Shown here one piece after another: positions 46,221 to 56,435 of a stretch of 64,000 nucleotides of DNA; position 1 is the first letter of the stretch; each line of letters begins with the position of its first letter. A model generated the notes under the pieces. The model had not been told where the DNA came from. It was given only the letters and a program-made list of their open reading frames with translations, and made no database searches. A program made the position numbers and the translations under genes. The stretch comes from Rutstroemia sp. NJR-2017a BVV2 (lineage: Eukaryota; Ascomycota; Leotiomycetes; Helotiales; Rutstroemiaceae): contig NJPS01000074.1 of the NCBI GenBank assembly GCA_002946415.1, forward strand, positions 310,001 to 374,000, written 5' to 3'.

Positions 46221-47176
46221 ACGATGTTCACAAATAGTCAAATACGAGGAGGAAGTTGTGGGGTGGATAATGGTAATATGATGTGACGGAAAAGATTGAA
46301 TAGACTGGACTGTGGCGATATGGATAAGAATGTTGAGAACGGGTTAGAAGGGAATGGTTGGGGTCGAAGACGGCAGGGGATTGAAGGACATAGTTGTATA
46401 TTAATATCACGAAGCGCACAAGGCAACAAATATTTGATTCTATAAAAATCTGCTGATCATCAAAATCTCTCCCTTCTTCTGGTCCAATGTGATTGAAAAT
46501 TGACTTGCCTATATGACAGCCATTTCCCGTTTCCACTAATTCTATAGTTAATAACTCCCTCGAATGTTTCTGAAAAGTTATTCTGTTGACTTTTGAGCTC
46601 GTTTTTCCAGACCTTATGCATAGGACTGCTCCTGTTGGAGTTTTCTGAAACACTGGTCATGTAATGAAAGTCCCCATAGAGAAACCCATCAACGGCTGGA
46701 CATTCTCCCAAACATACCAGGCAGATATGGTTATTGCTCTTTTACAAAGCGGAAAACTTCTGCCCAGTTAGAACGATAACAATGTTCAAGCGGACGTCTT
46801 AGACTTCTCGTTGCGTTCAGATGCGTGAGCCGCCGAAAGAATTCTGTCTCTCATCACTCAAAAGCAATAGAAATCCTGCATACTTTTCAATCCACCAACC
46901 GTCGCACACAGCACAGAGCTAAGCGACGGCGGGGGCGCTGTAAATGTGGCTTCTCACTTCTCACGTGCGATAGGGAGACACTGCAGCCTTAATACACAGG
47001 CATGAAATCGCGAACGCGAAAAAAGTTGAACCTCAATTATCAAATTGAAGGTAGCCAGGATAGCTCCGAGAATTTCTTCCATACCCCGCCACACCGCTCG
47101 AGTAATCCAGCAGTGCGAGTAGTCTAGATATTGACATATTTTCTGTTTTATACCCTTCCAGCAAGCTCCTGCAAAA
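46221..47176. other. Intergenic stretch, no gene seen
   Basis: This holds the 3' flank of the secreted protein and the CCT7 promoter. Minus-strand frames here are short and unsupported. Confidence 0.5.
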
Positions 47177-49015
47177 ATGTCATTCGGCGGGCAGACTCCC
47201 ACCATTATTGTGCTGAAAGAGGGTCAGTTCTGGAAAGTGTCCTACAGTCAGGCAACATGCTAATATGGATTTAAAATATAGGCACAGATTCTTCTCAAGG
47301 AAAGGGCCAGGTTATCAGCAATATTAATGCTTGTTTAGCAGTTCAAGCAACAATAAGAAGTACTTTAGGTCCATATGGTGGGGATTTATTACTCGTTGAT
47401 GAAAATGGACGACAGACGATTACCAATGATGGTGCAACTGTCATGAAGGCAAGCCTGCTCTCCTCTTTTGCTGTGAGAGCCAGGCGCAAAGCTGACTCGT
47501 GTACAGCTTCTTGATATCGTCCATCCAGCAGCACGAATCCTTACCGATATTGCTCGATCACAAGATGCGGAAGTGGGAGACGGAACAACGTCTGTTGTTG
47601 TGCTTGCAGGAGAGATTTTGAAGGAGATCAAGGACCATGTTGAGCAAGGCGTTAGCTCGCAGACCATCATCAAGGGTCTGAGACGAGCTTCAGCGATGGC
47701 TGTAAACAAGATTCAGGAAATCGCTGTTAACACAAGTGAGGGGAACAAGAGGGAAACTTTGAGCAAATTAGCTGGCACGGCCATGAGCAGTAAACTGATC
47801 AAGAGAAATACTGGTTTCTTTACAAAAAGTATGGTTTGTAAACTTTCTATGGAGGGGTTATGCTAATACCATGCAGTGGTTGTCGATGCGGTTCTATCTT
47901 TAGACCAGGAGGACTTGAACGAGAAACTCATCGGTATCAAGAAAATCCCCGGTGGATCGCTCACAGACTCCCTATTCGTTAACGGGGTGGCATTCAAAAA
48001 GACCTTCTCCTACGCCGGTTTCGAACAACAACCAAAATCATTTACGAACCCTAAGATCGTTTGCCTGAACGTCGAGCTCGAGCTCAAATCCGAGAAAGAC
48101 AATGCGGAAGTTCGTGTAGAACAGGTTTCGGAATACCAAGCCATCGTCGATGCGGAATGGCAGATTATTTACAACAAGATGGAAGCTCTATACAAGACAG
48201 GAGCAAAGGTTGTTCTCTCCAAGTTACCAATCGGTGATCTTGCTACACAATATTTCGCGGACCGAGATATCTTCTGCGCTGGTCGTGTGTCATCAGACGA
48301 TCTTGAGCGCGTCATTCAGGCTACAGGAGGATCTATACAATCGACCTGTTCCGACATCCACCCTGAGCACTTGGGAACATGCGGTAAATTCGAGGAGCGT
48401 CAAATTGGTGGTGAACGATTCAACTTCTTCGAAGATTGCCCCGCAGCCAAGACTTGCACACTGGTTCTCCGTGGAGGAGCCGAGCAATTCATTGCCGAAG
48501 TCGAACGCTCTTTACATGATGCTATCATGATTGTCAAGCGTGCCATCAAAAACAACACAATTGTTGCTGGAGGTGGAGCCTGCGAAATGGAAGTATCTGC
48601 TTATCTCCATCGCTATGCCGACAAAAACGTTCCTCACAAACAACAAGCCATCATCAAATCTTTCGCCAAGGCGCTCGAAGTAATTCCTCGTCAGTTGTGC
48701 GACAACGCCGGTTTCGACGCTACCGATATTCTGAATAAACTCCGTGTCGAGCACAGGAAAGGAAATGTATGGGCTGGTGTTGATTTCGTTGGGGAGGGAA
48801 TCAGAGATAATATGGAGGCTTTCGTGTGGGAACCGGCGCTGGTGAAGATTAATGCCATTCAAGCCGCTACTGAAGCCAGTTGCTTGATTTTGAGTGTTGA
48901 TGAGACGATCAAGAATGAAGAGAGTGCGCAACCTCAAGCGCCTCAAAGAGGTCTACCTCCGGGAGCCGCTCAGAGAGTAATGAGAGGAAGAGGCAGAGGT
49001 ATGCCAAGACGGTAG
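47177..49015 (+). CDS. CCT7: T-complex protein 1 subunit eta (CCT7)
   Basis: Four exons, 47177-47222, 47282-47448, 47507-47828 and 47877-49015, encode 557 aa, the normal CCT7 length. It is one of eight subunits of the cytosolic chaperonin TRiC/CCT that folds actin, tubulin and others with ATP. Visible group II chaperonin marks are [31 protein letters not shown] start of the equatorial domain, [15 protein letters not shown] for ATP hydrolysis, and [15 protein letters not shown] near the end. The eta-specific part reads [20 protein letters not shown]. The C-terminus is Arg/Gly-rich ([10 protein letters not shown]). Intron 2 (47449-47506) starts with GC, not GT, at AAG|GCAAGC; the join restores ATVMKLLDIVHP. 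Confidence 0.96.
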
Positions 49016-49631
49016 ATGATGCCGTAGCATGATGAAATGAATGATTTCATGACTTGACGGTTGGGGGAGGAACACAATGGATGAACACAGTGGATTATAT
49101 TCTGCATACTTTTGTAGATGATTCGACCTCTCTGGCTGATAGATCAACAGAAAAGTCTGATGTATGTATCTGTGGAAAAAGTACATCGTTCCTTGCAGCT
49201 GTTTTAGAATTCCAAAAGTTCACCCCCTGAATTCCAACATTGAGATCATGTGCGTATTACAAGTGCCTTGGACTTTTACAGTTACGAAGGCAAGTTTCCA
49301 ATCCCTAGATAATATTAATCATGATGAGGACATAGTTATTCTTGACATAGACTCGTTCATTTCACTTCGCTTGATGGCTGGGAACTGATAACCCAGTGGA
49401 CTTCGGTTTACGGAGAGCAAAGCTCCCTTCCCTACCTGATCACTCACTATATGCCAACTCAACCATGCTCGTACATTCCTTCCTAATTCAGTATGTAATC
49501 TTACCAAGTTTACAAGCCTCACTCACTTCATTACCAAATGACTTCCAAATACTTTCAAGACAATCAACTCGCAGTCCCTGAAGACTTGCACTGTTTACAA
49601 CAAGCCTTCTAGATTCGAACAAACAAGCAAC
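49016..49631. other. Intergenic stretch, no gene seen
   Basis: Six hundred bases with only short frames. It holds the promoter of the aspartic-protease-like gene. Confidence 0.5.
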
Positions 49632-51198
49632 ATGTATCCCCCTCTCATCACAACCATAACTATCCTCTCCCTCCTCCACCTCACAACCTCCACCATCCCC
49701 CCAATCCACTTACCCCTCACCCGCCGCAACGGATCCTTCTCCTCCCCCTCCACCGCCAACCTCACCTCCCTCACGCACACCCTCCTCGAAACCAGTTCCC
49801 GCTTCCTCGCCACCGAGCGCATCGTCTCCCACAACCACGTCATGCGCGTCCCACGTACTCACCCCCTTCCCCGTACATATACTCTCTTCCCCCCGGGCAC
49901 CACACCTCTCCAGCCGGGCGCCTTCCTCCTCGGCGAAGTCGGGCTGCCGGGTACTTGGTTTGCGAGGATTGGGCTGGGCGAGCCGCCGCAGGAGATGGAT
50001 TGGGATTTGTCGTTTCTGAGTGGGGATTTGGTGGTTGTGGAGACGGGGAGGAGGTTTGGAGAGGGGGGGAGTGGGGGGTTTAGGGAGGGGGGAACGCTGG
50101 GGTTGAGGGGGTGTAGGGAGGCGGGGGATGTGTTGGGGATAGGGAAGAGAGGGGTAAAGGTGGGGTTTGCGCTTTGTAGGCCGAGTCGGAGTTGGGTTGG
50201 GGGGTTGGGGAGGAGTGGGGGGTTGGTGGGGGTGGCGGGGGGAGAGGGGTTGAGGCAGGTGGGGGTGGGGAATGGGTTTATGGGGGAGTTGCAGCGGGCG
50301 GGGGTGTTGGATGAGAGGTGGGGTGGGGTGTGGTCGGTTGTGTTGATTAATGGGAGGGAGGGTGTCTGGAGTATTGGTGGGACAGCGGGGAAAATCGTTA
50401 GGGAGATCGAGGAGGAGATTTCAGGGGAACTAGAGAGGTTGGAAGGGCATGATGGGTTGAGACGGGAGAAGAAAGCGGTAAGTGAAGGGGATAAATGGGA
50501 GTGGGTGAAGGTACAAGGCACGGATGGATGGTGGCAGATTCTGATGAAGTCAATCTATGTGTCTGGTACCAAAGTTCTCCAGAATCAACAGGTCATACTA
50601 GATGTACGTTTGACCTGCTTTCCCTACACGTCCATTCTCTTCCCCCTTCTCCATCAATACCCTTCTCTCCGCGCACTCCAAGCTTACATCCCCCAGCTCA
50701 ACACCCCCTTCATAATCGGGCCGCCGTCCGCCGTCCGCACTCTCTACGCATCCATATCCGGGGCGCGCCCTCTCCCTCCACCCTACTCCCACTTCTACTC
50801 GTACCCCTGTTTCAACGCGCCAGAGATCCACTTCGAGTTCGGGAGCTTCCGGGCAGCGGTTATGCAAGGTGCGAGGGATGAAGGGACGTTTAGTCCAGGT
50901 GGAAGGTTTAGTTTGGGGAGAGCGGAGAGGGGCAGTGGGTTTTGTGTTGGGATGGTGGTTGAAGGTGTGTTTGACGAATGGGGAGAGGGAAATGGGATGG
51001 AGGATGTTTGGGTTTTGGGGGAGCCGTTTTTTAGGGATGTGCAGGTTGCTTTTGATGTGAGTCTTTTTGTGCTTTCTTTGGTCTTTCTTCCCTGTAATTC
51101 CTACCTCGCGCAGTGTGCTCGTTTGTGGTATAGTTGGCTGATTCTGGTGTCTGACCATATAGTGGAAGGAGAAGAAGACCGGAATGCAGAAAGCTTGA
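49632..51198 (+). CDS. Secreted aspartic-protease-like protein, altered DTG motifs
   Basis: Three exons are inferred, 49632-50603, 50697-51056 and 51163-51198, for 455 aa. A signal peptide covers about residues 1-20. The fold of pepsin-like A1 proteins is indicated by WFARIGLGEPPQ before the first active-site position, WSVVLINGREGVWSIGG in the middle, LYASISGARPLPP with FYSYPC, and the closing LGEPFFRDVQVAFDWKEKKTG, restored by the last join. Both catalytic motifs deviate: the first reads DWDLSFLSGDL (residues 123-133) instead of DTGSSDL, and the second reads ILDLNTPF (D324) instead of ILDTGTPF. It is therefore likely an inactive or atypical protease. Intron 1 is 93 nt without a stop and would be read through if retained. 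Residues 130-250 are Gly-rich, from G-rich DNA. Confidence 0.72.
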
Positions 51199-51516
51199 AG
51201 TTACAGCAACAGACATAGTCGGACTAGAATATCGTACAAGTGGCGACTGGCGTCAGATCATGCCAATGCCCACATGAGAAGCCAAATTGAATTGTTGCAG
51301 CAACCAGACTTCTCAATTTATTCTCATTCCCTTCTCTTTTCAGCTTGAAAGTGTACAATAGTTTCCAAGCATCGGTAGATGTGCGGATTTATAGATCAGC
51401 ATGTATATAGAATTTGTGAGTTTTGTGATGATCAAGCGCAAAGGAAACATAAATGAAGTATAATGATGCTACTTCTCTGGCCTACGAATTTCTCCATCAA
51501 TTGAAATATATCGCAT
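51199..51516. other. Short convergent gap
   Basis: About 320 bp separates the stop codons of two convergent genes. It probably holds overlapping 3' ends; nothing else is seen. Confidence 0.5.
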
Positions 51517-52917
51517 CTAAATGTCGAATACGACAAGACCAGGAGTTTCCGCAACCTGGAAAACTTGCTTGCACCTGTCATATTGTATGCTTGAATTTTC
51601 TTTTTCAAATGCGTCTCCAGGAAAGACCCACATGCCGATTGTCGTCGTTCCGTTTTCGGGTGACTGCGCATGGTCGTCTGATTTTTTATTGAGAACTCGT
51701 CCGTAGGAACTATCATTCCAGTCAGGCCAGTCTGAGCCCCAGAACTTAATCACACGCGGCCACGCTTCCGCTTCGATTTGGTGGTTGCGCTCGACCACCT
51801 GGCGAACTCCCAACCTTGTCGATACGTGGTCCTCAAGGTCGTCTTCTTCCCACTCCTCGAGTGGGTACATCTCGGTGGTTATGCAAACTTTGAAAGAGAA
51901 AGCGCCCGTACGTTGCACACCCAGGCTCTCTTCGAGGGCACACCATTTGCGGTAGAATCGACGGGGGTCTAACATGAAGGACATAAATTTCAAATCTTCC
52001 TGCACGGATCTTGGGTCGCTCTCGATGTAGTCGAAACCTATGTAGGATCTGCCAATCTTGCTCACAGGAGGTACAAGAGGACAGGTTGTCAATATGTGGG
52101 GGGGCCCTTTTGCTCCGAACCTAAGGTCTGCGGGAATGGGACCGTAGACTCTCGATTTGCCTAGAAGCTGCTCAAGACACCATAGCGACCGGAGTTTCGT
52201 GTTGAGGATGTCGACAAAGGATGCTGCGGCTATGGGATGATAAAGGGGAAGGAACTGTTGGCTTAAGAAGCTATTTGGTTTGTTATTTCTTATTCTTATT
52301 CCATCACTACTTGTGAATGGGGAGAAGGGAGTTCCGTACTATGGTAGAAATCCTGGAATTTGGGATTTGTGGTTTACACGGGAGTATGCGAAACTAGTCC
52401 CTGCTAGGGCGAGATGCATGACACCCTCATCTTTGGGATCGTACGCTCTGATATCATGAAGGATGTCGGCGAAAATATCGCCAAATCCGCTATTATATTT
52501 CTGCCGATCATGTAGGAATACGACATCATATTCGGGGCTGATACGGATCTGGCCTTGAACAAGAGGCAGGCGAAGACGGTAGAACTCTAGCGCTGCGAAT
52601 CTCGACTCTCTTGTAGTAGAGAAAAGAGGACTGGCTATAAACGATTCGGGTGCATTGATTGAGAGCTCATAGTGACTGCCGCTAACGATCTTTCCCAACT
52701 CATTTCGACTAGAGTAGAGCTGTAGTTGATCGTCGTGGTTTGAGTTGGGATCATCCTTTGTGTTCCTGCCGCAGATCGGAATGAAACGACGTTGTTTGAG
52801 AGACAGAGACCAAATACATAGACGGATCTCGCGGGGAAGGCTAGAAAACAGATGGAATTCTAAGGAGGACTTCTTTCTAGATGGAGCTAAATGCGCATCA
52901 TTGAACAGTGCAATCAT
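51517..52917 (-). CDS. 2EXR-domain protein
   Basis: Two exons, 52917-52378 and 52254-51517, encode 425 aa. The N-terminal FHLFSSLPREIRLCIWSLSL (residues 21-40) is the core of the 2EXR domain, a family greatly expanded in Leotiomycetes and other Pezizomycotina and of unknown function. The typical later elements are present: RESRFAALEFYRL, then ISPEYDVVFLHD. The second exon continues SFVDILNTKLRSLWCLEQLLG. No signal peptide or membrane helix is seen. The intron was placed between a GTAAAC donor and a CAACAG acceptor; other acceptors within 40 nt are possible, so residues near 180-190 are uncertain. The upstream region carries an 8-bp repeat array. Confidence 0.78.
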
Positions 52918-53991
52918 CGTTGCTCGATATGGCGCCGATTAAACATGCACGAAGTAACTCAAGGGCCTGCGGAGGAAGAATGGAATTGAGAGAGACGAAC
53001 TTAAAACAATAACGAGAGAACGAGAGAACGAGAGAACGAGAGAACGAGAGAACGAGAGGAACCTTACGATTTTATTAATCAACGTTACGGTAGCCGGAAT
53101 TCTACTTACGTAGAAGCATTCGGATCCTCTCACTTTACCAACTTGTTGGAATCCTACTGGCTACTTATCGCGCCAGTGGATGCACGAGTGCGGCGTTGCA
53201 GTTTGCCTGGCTATATCGTGGTAACAGTAAGAACAGTTTGAGCCACATTTTAGCCACATTGTGGCTGTATTCTACCAACAACCAAACCACATGCAGATAT
53301 GCCAGAACCTGCGCCTCTTCCTATTACCTCCCATCAGATTTGCGAGGCGGGGGGTTGTATTCAAAACGGCTGGACTGCTGTAAACACTGCCCAAACATTC
53401 GATAGCCACTTGGCCAGTTGGTATGCATTCTACACTTGATATACCGGTGTTGAATCCAGTTGACCGCACTATGATCCAGCTAATACCGGCAAGTCCAAGT
53501 CTCAGTGGTGTATGCACGTTCTCCGACAAACAGCTTCTCTATCGAATTGGTCCATGAGCGCTGCACATAGTATAGTATAAATATCACTCGACCTCCGATC
53601 AACAAACTCACCATCACCATCACCACAATCTTGGGATTCACAAGTACCAATACGAATGGATGCAATCACAAACTTTTTGATACCCACTCTCCCCACCATC
53701 TTTACCCCGCCCCATCCAAGCGATGAAAAACAAAATTAAATACCGGGTAAGTACAGCACAGTATTGTAAACACACCGATTCCAGGTCTCCCGGAACGCGA
53801 ACATGAATGATCGTCCGTGGACACCAGAGAAGGGGTAGGAGTGGAAAGTCCAAAAAAAAAAGTGAGGATATCGACCGAAGAAGTGATAAAAGTAATATTA
53901 TACATATTTGAAGATTTCCATACACTTTTTCATCATTCGTGAAGTAATGCAAAGTTCTCCGCAAAAAAAGAGATGCTTGCCCGATTCCCCA
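52918..53991. other. Intergenic stretch with octamer array
   Basis: About 1.1 kb between the start of the 2EXR gene and the stop of CDS1, both on the minus strand. It contains the octamer array at 53011-53058 and CACCATCACCATCACCAC near 53609-53626. No gene is supported. Confidence 0.5.
53011..53058 (+). repeat. Octamer repeat AACGAGAG x6
   Basis: Six perfect tandem copies of AACGAGAG lie 94-141 bp upstream of the 2EXR start codon, so probably in its 5' leader or core promoter. On the transcript strand the unit reads CTCTCGTT. Confidence 0.92.
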
Positions 53992-55569
53992 TTATCTCCG
54001 GCTCACGACTACGTTCAGACAATCTAATACCTAGGTAGTGTGTTAGTACGCTAAAAGTATAATCTAAGAGTAGAAGAACTTACCCCCTCTCCAATAACGC
54101 CTTGGTTGTAAAGATGCTTGCTTATTCCTTTGACCAGCTCCATTTGCTCATCTGGGGTTAAACCAGTAATAGCTGTTTCGATAACACCTCCTAGTGAGAC
54201 CTTGTAGATAGCAACGAAGCTGTGATAGTATACGTAGGCGAAGAATCCCATAATGAATTGACAATCCATACGATCAGTCATTCCACCATGTCCGGGAATG
54301 GAGTCACCAAAGTCCTTGATCTTGAAGGTTCGTTTGAGGCCTGAAGCGAAGAAACCACCGAAGGGTGCGATGAGTGATGCAAAAGTCGCAAATACAAGGA
54401 TGTGGCCTTGCATAGGTGCCATTGAGAATGATTTGAGTAGGGGGAACCAGATTGGAAGTCGGTAAAGATGAGGGCTGAAAACGGGATTCGGTGTGCACTC
54501 GAGTCCAGTCCAGAGATTGGCGCCAAGGTCCTGGGTGTTATTAGTGCCTATACCTTGGTAGATTTCGCCAGAAGTTAACTTACATTGACAGGGCAAATGA
54601 AGTATTTGTAGCGCATCAAGACATTGGTCATGCCAATACCGAAGATAACAGTAAGGACCCAAGCCCCAACGAATCCTTCGACAGTCTTTTTGGGGGAGAG
54701 CTTGATGAGCTGAGTGCGACCAAATGTAATTCCACAGATATATGCAAAAATATCATTGCAAATAACCAAAGAGACAGGTAAGAAGAACCAGATCATGCCT
54801 TCAAAGACATTGTTCATGATGAAATGTGCTTGGACGACAATCAAGTACAAAGCCATGTGAGTCCAAGCAAATTGAGTGAATTGGAATTTGTAGTGTCCTG
54901 CTTGTAGAGAAGCAACGAAGAAGACAAATCCTAGGAGCTGTTAATTTTGTATTCTTGGGATATATGGACAATCCTTGCTTACCAATAACGTAGAGCATGA
55001 AACTTATGAATCTATGATGTGTCGCAAATGGCAACAAAACTTTGTCGACCAGCACAATATGCTTGAAGTAGTATATTACACTTTCTCCGTACAAAAAGTA
55101 CATGGTCGTCGCCAACCAATACCAATTCAGAGCTTTGGTAAACCGTAGTCGTCGAGCTCGACTCGGAACGTTCGCAATAGCAATAACTTCCTTGAACGAT
55201 ATGACCTGTACCGCAGTGACGATCGCAATGATATAAATGTGCCCCATGAACATAGAAGCGAAGAATCCTCCTATCATCACAAAGGTCCATATCGATCGGG
55301 TAATGAAAGTTTGCTTCTTTTTTTCGTATTCTGAGGGTACGACATCTTGCTTCTGTCGCATTGTGTATTAGCCATAGATGCTCCAGAGGAAATTTTCTTT
55401 TGGTTCAGTAGGCCAAGCTCACCTCTTGCTTCTCATCACTTGCGCCATCCATTTTTGCGGGAGAGCTTGGCTCGGAGGCTGCTTCGCTGATATCTGAGAA
55501 GCTGCTCCTCCGACCATCACTGTGCCCATTTCGGTGGTTGAACTTGATTCCTCTGCGCGGTTTCGCCAT
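53992..55569 (-). CDS. CDS1: Phosphatidate cytidylyltransferase (CDP-diacylglycerol synthase)
   Basis: Five exons, 55569-55423, 55352-54983, 54930-54584, 54530-54084 and 54030-53992, encode 449 aa, close to yeast Cds1 (457). The enzyme makes CDP-diacylglycerol from CTP and phosphatidic acid in the ER membrane, feeding phosphatidylinositol, phosphatidylserine and cardiolipin synthesis. The family signature SGLKRTFKIKDFGDSIPGHG followed by GMTDRMD is complete. ICNDIFAYICGITFGRTQLI and KLSPKKTVEGFVGA are the preceding conserved blocks. Several membrane helices are evident, for example SIWTFVMIGGFFASMFMGHI. The short last exon gives the end VLDCLNVVVSRR. The N-terminal 50 residues are Ser-rich and basic. 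The first junction gives KQEKQDVV. Confidence 0.95.
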
Positions 55570-56359
55570 GTTGCCGATTTTAATTTATGATCTTCACAGA
55601 GTAGAGGAGGTTGGTCGCTGGTCGTCCGGAATTCCAGCTGTCCTTTGACCTGTGGTGCTTTCTTTTGCAAAAGCCGGTTGCGTTCGAAAGTTGACTCAGC
55701 TCCTGCGCCTAGGATTCGTAATTCACGACGTCGACCAGTGAATGGGAAGTTCTGCGCACGGAATTTTATGAGGGGAAAGCAGTTTTCGCACTCGTTAAAT
55801 GGTTGAGATTGAGTGTGGTATAAGTGGGTGTGGGTTCGGAGTATTGTGCAGTGATGCGAAGTTGTTTGGGCCCGGCTCCTACGTCAGCCAAAAATCCCTG
55901 GAAACCCGCAGAGTTTGCTTGTGAAAGTTAACCGCGAACAAGTTATTTTCGTCGTTCTCAGCACGTTGATGACAGTTTTATATTTATAATTATATTTTTA
56001 TTTGGTTGTAATTTTATGCAAATTATAAAAGTATCTCGAATTATACTACATTATCCTGTAACAAGCTTCTATCATATTGCTTCTCTTAAGTACATTCGGG
56101 TTCCTACGCAGCTTGTTTGAAGTCCGGCTGGGCAATCATTTCTGCTCTCCGGTTATCTGCACCAGGACGTTACGGATCATTTTTGTCCCGAACTCCGTGT
56201 CATACGCGGTGTCGGGCGGCACTTCTCTCGAGCTCCTCAGCTGGTCGGCGGGATATTATGGAAATAATTCTAAAATGTTAAATGGAAATTTGTTGCCAGT
56301 GTTTACATTGCTGCCAATTCACATAGTGCCAAACATCACTCAATGACTACGGAAATGGA
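55570..56359. promoter_or_regulatory. Divergent CDS1 / ATRIP-homologue promoter region
   Basis: This 790-bp stretch lies between two divergent starts. TACGCGGTG at 56203-56211 is identical to a 9-mer in the POL2 promoter (4569-4577) and resembles an MCB half site. An AT-rich stretch lies at 55975-56050. Confidence 0.45.
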
Positions 56360-56435
56360 ATGGCACCCAACGAATATGGAGAAAACAATTTCTCTGATGA
56401 TGATTTCCTCGACGACTTACCACCGGATGCCTTGA
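56343..56435 (+). promoter_or_regulatory. Upstream ORF overlapping the ATRIP-homologue start
   Basis: ATG at 56343 and a second in-frame ATG at 56355 precede the main ATG at 56360 in another frame. The uORF runs 30 codons and ends at 56435, inside the coding region. If the leader includes 56343, scanning ribosomes would meet two wrong-frame starts first. Confidence 0.55.

Noticed and set aside
45528..46241. 237-codon acidic frame antisense to the secreted 312-aa protein
   Set aside because: It mirrors the strong C-ending codon use of the sense gene, which removes stops on the other strand. The Asp/Gly/Glu composition is typical of such mirror frames.
50598..51158. 186-codon minus-strand frame over the aspartic-like gene
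   Set aside because: Shadow of the G- and C-biased sense gene; no domain and no intron logic.
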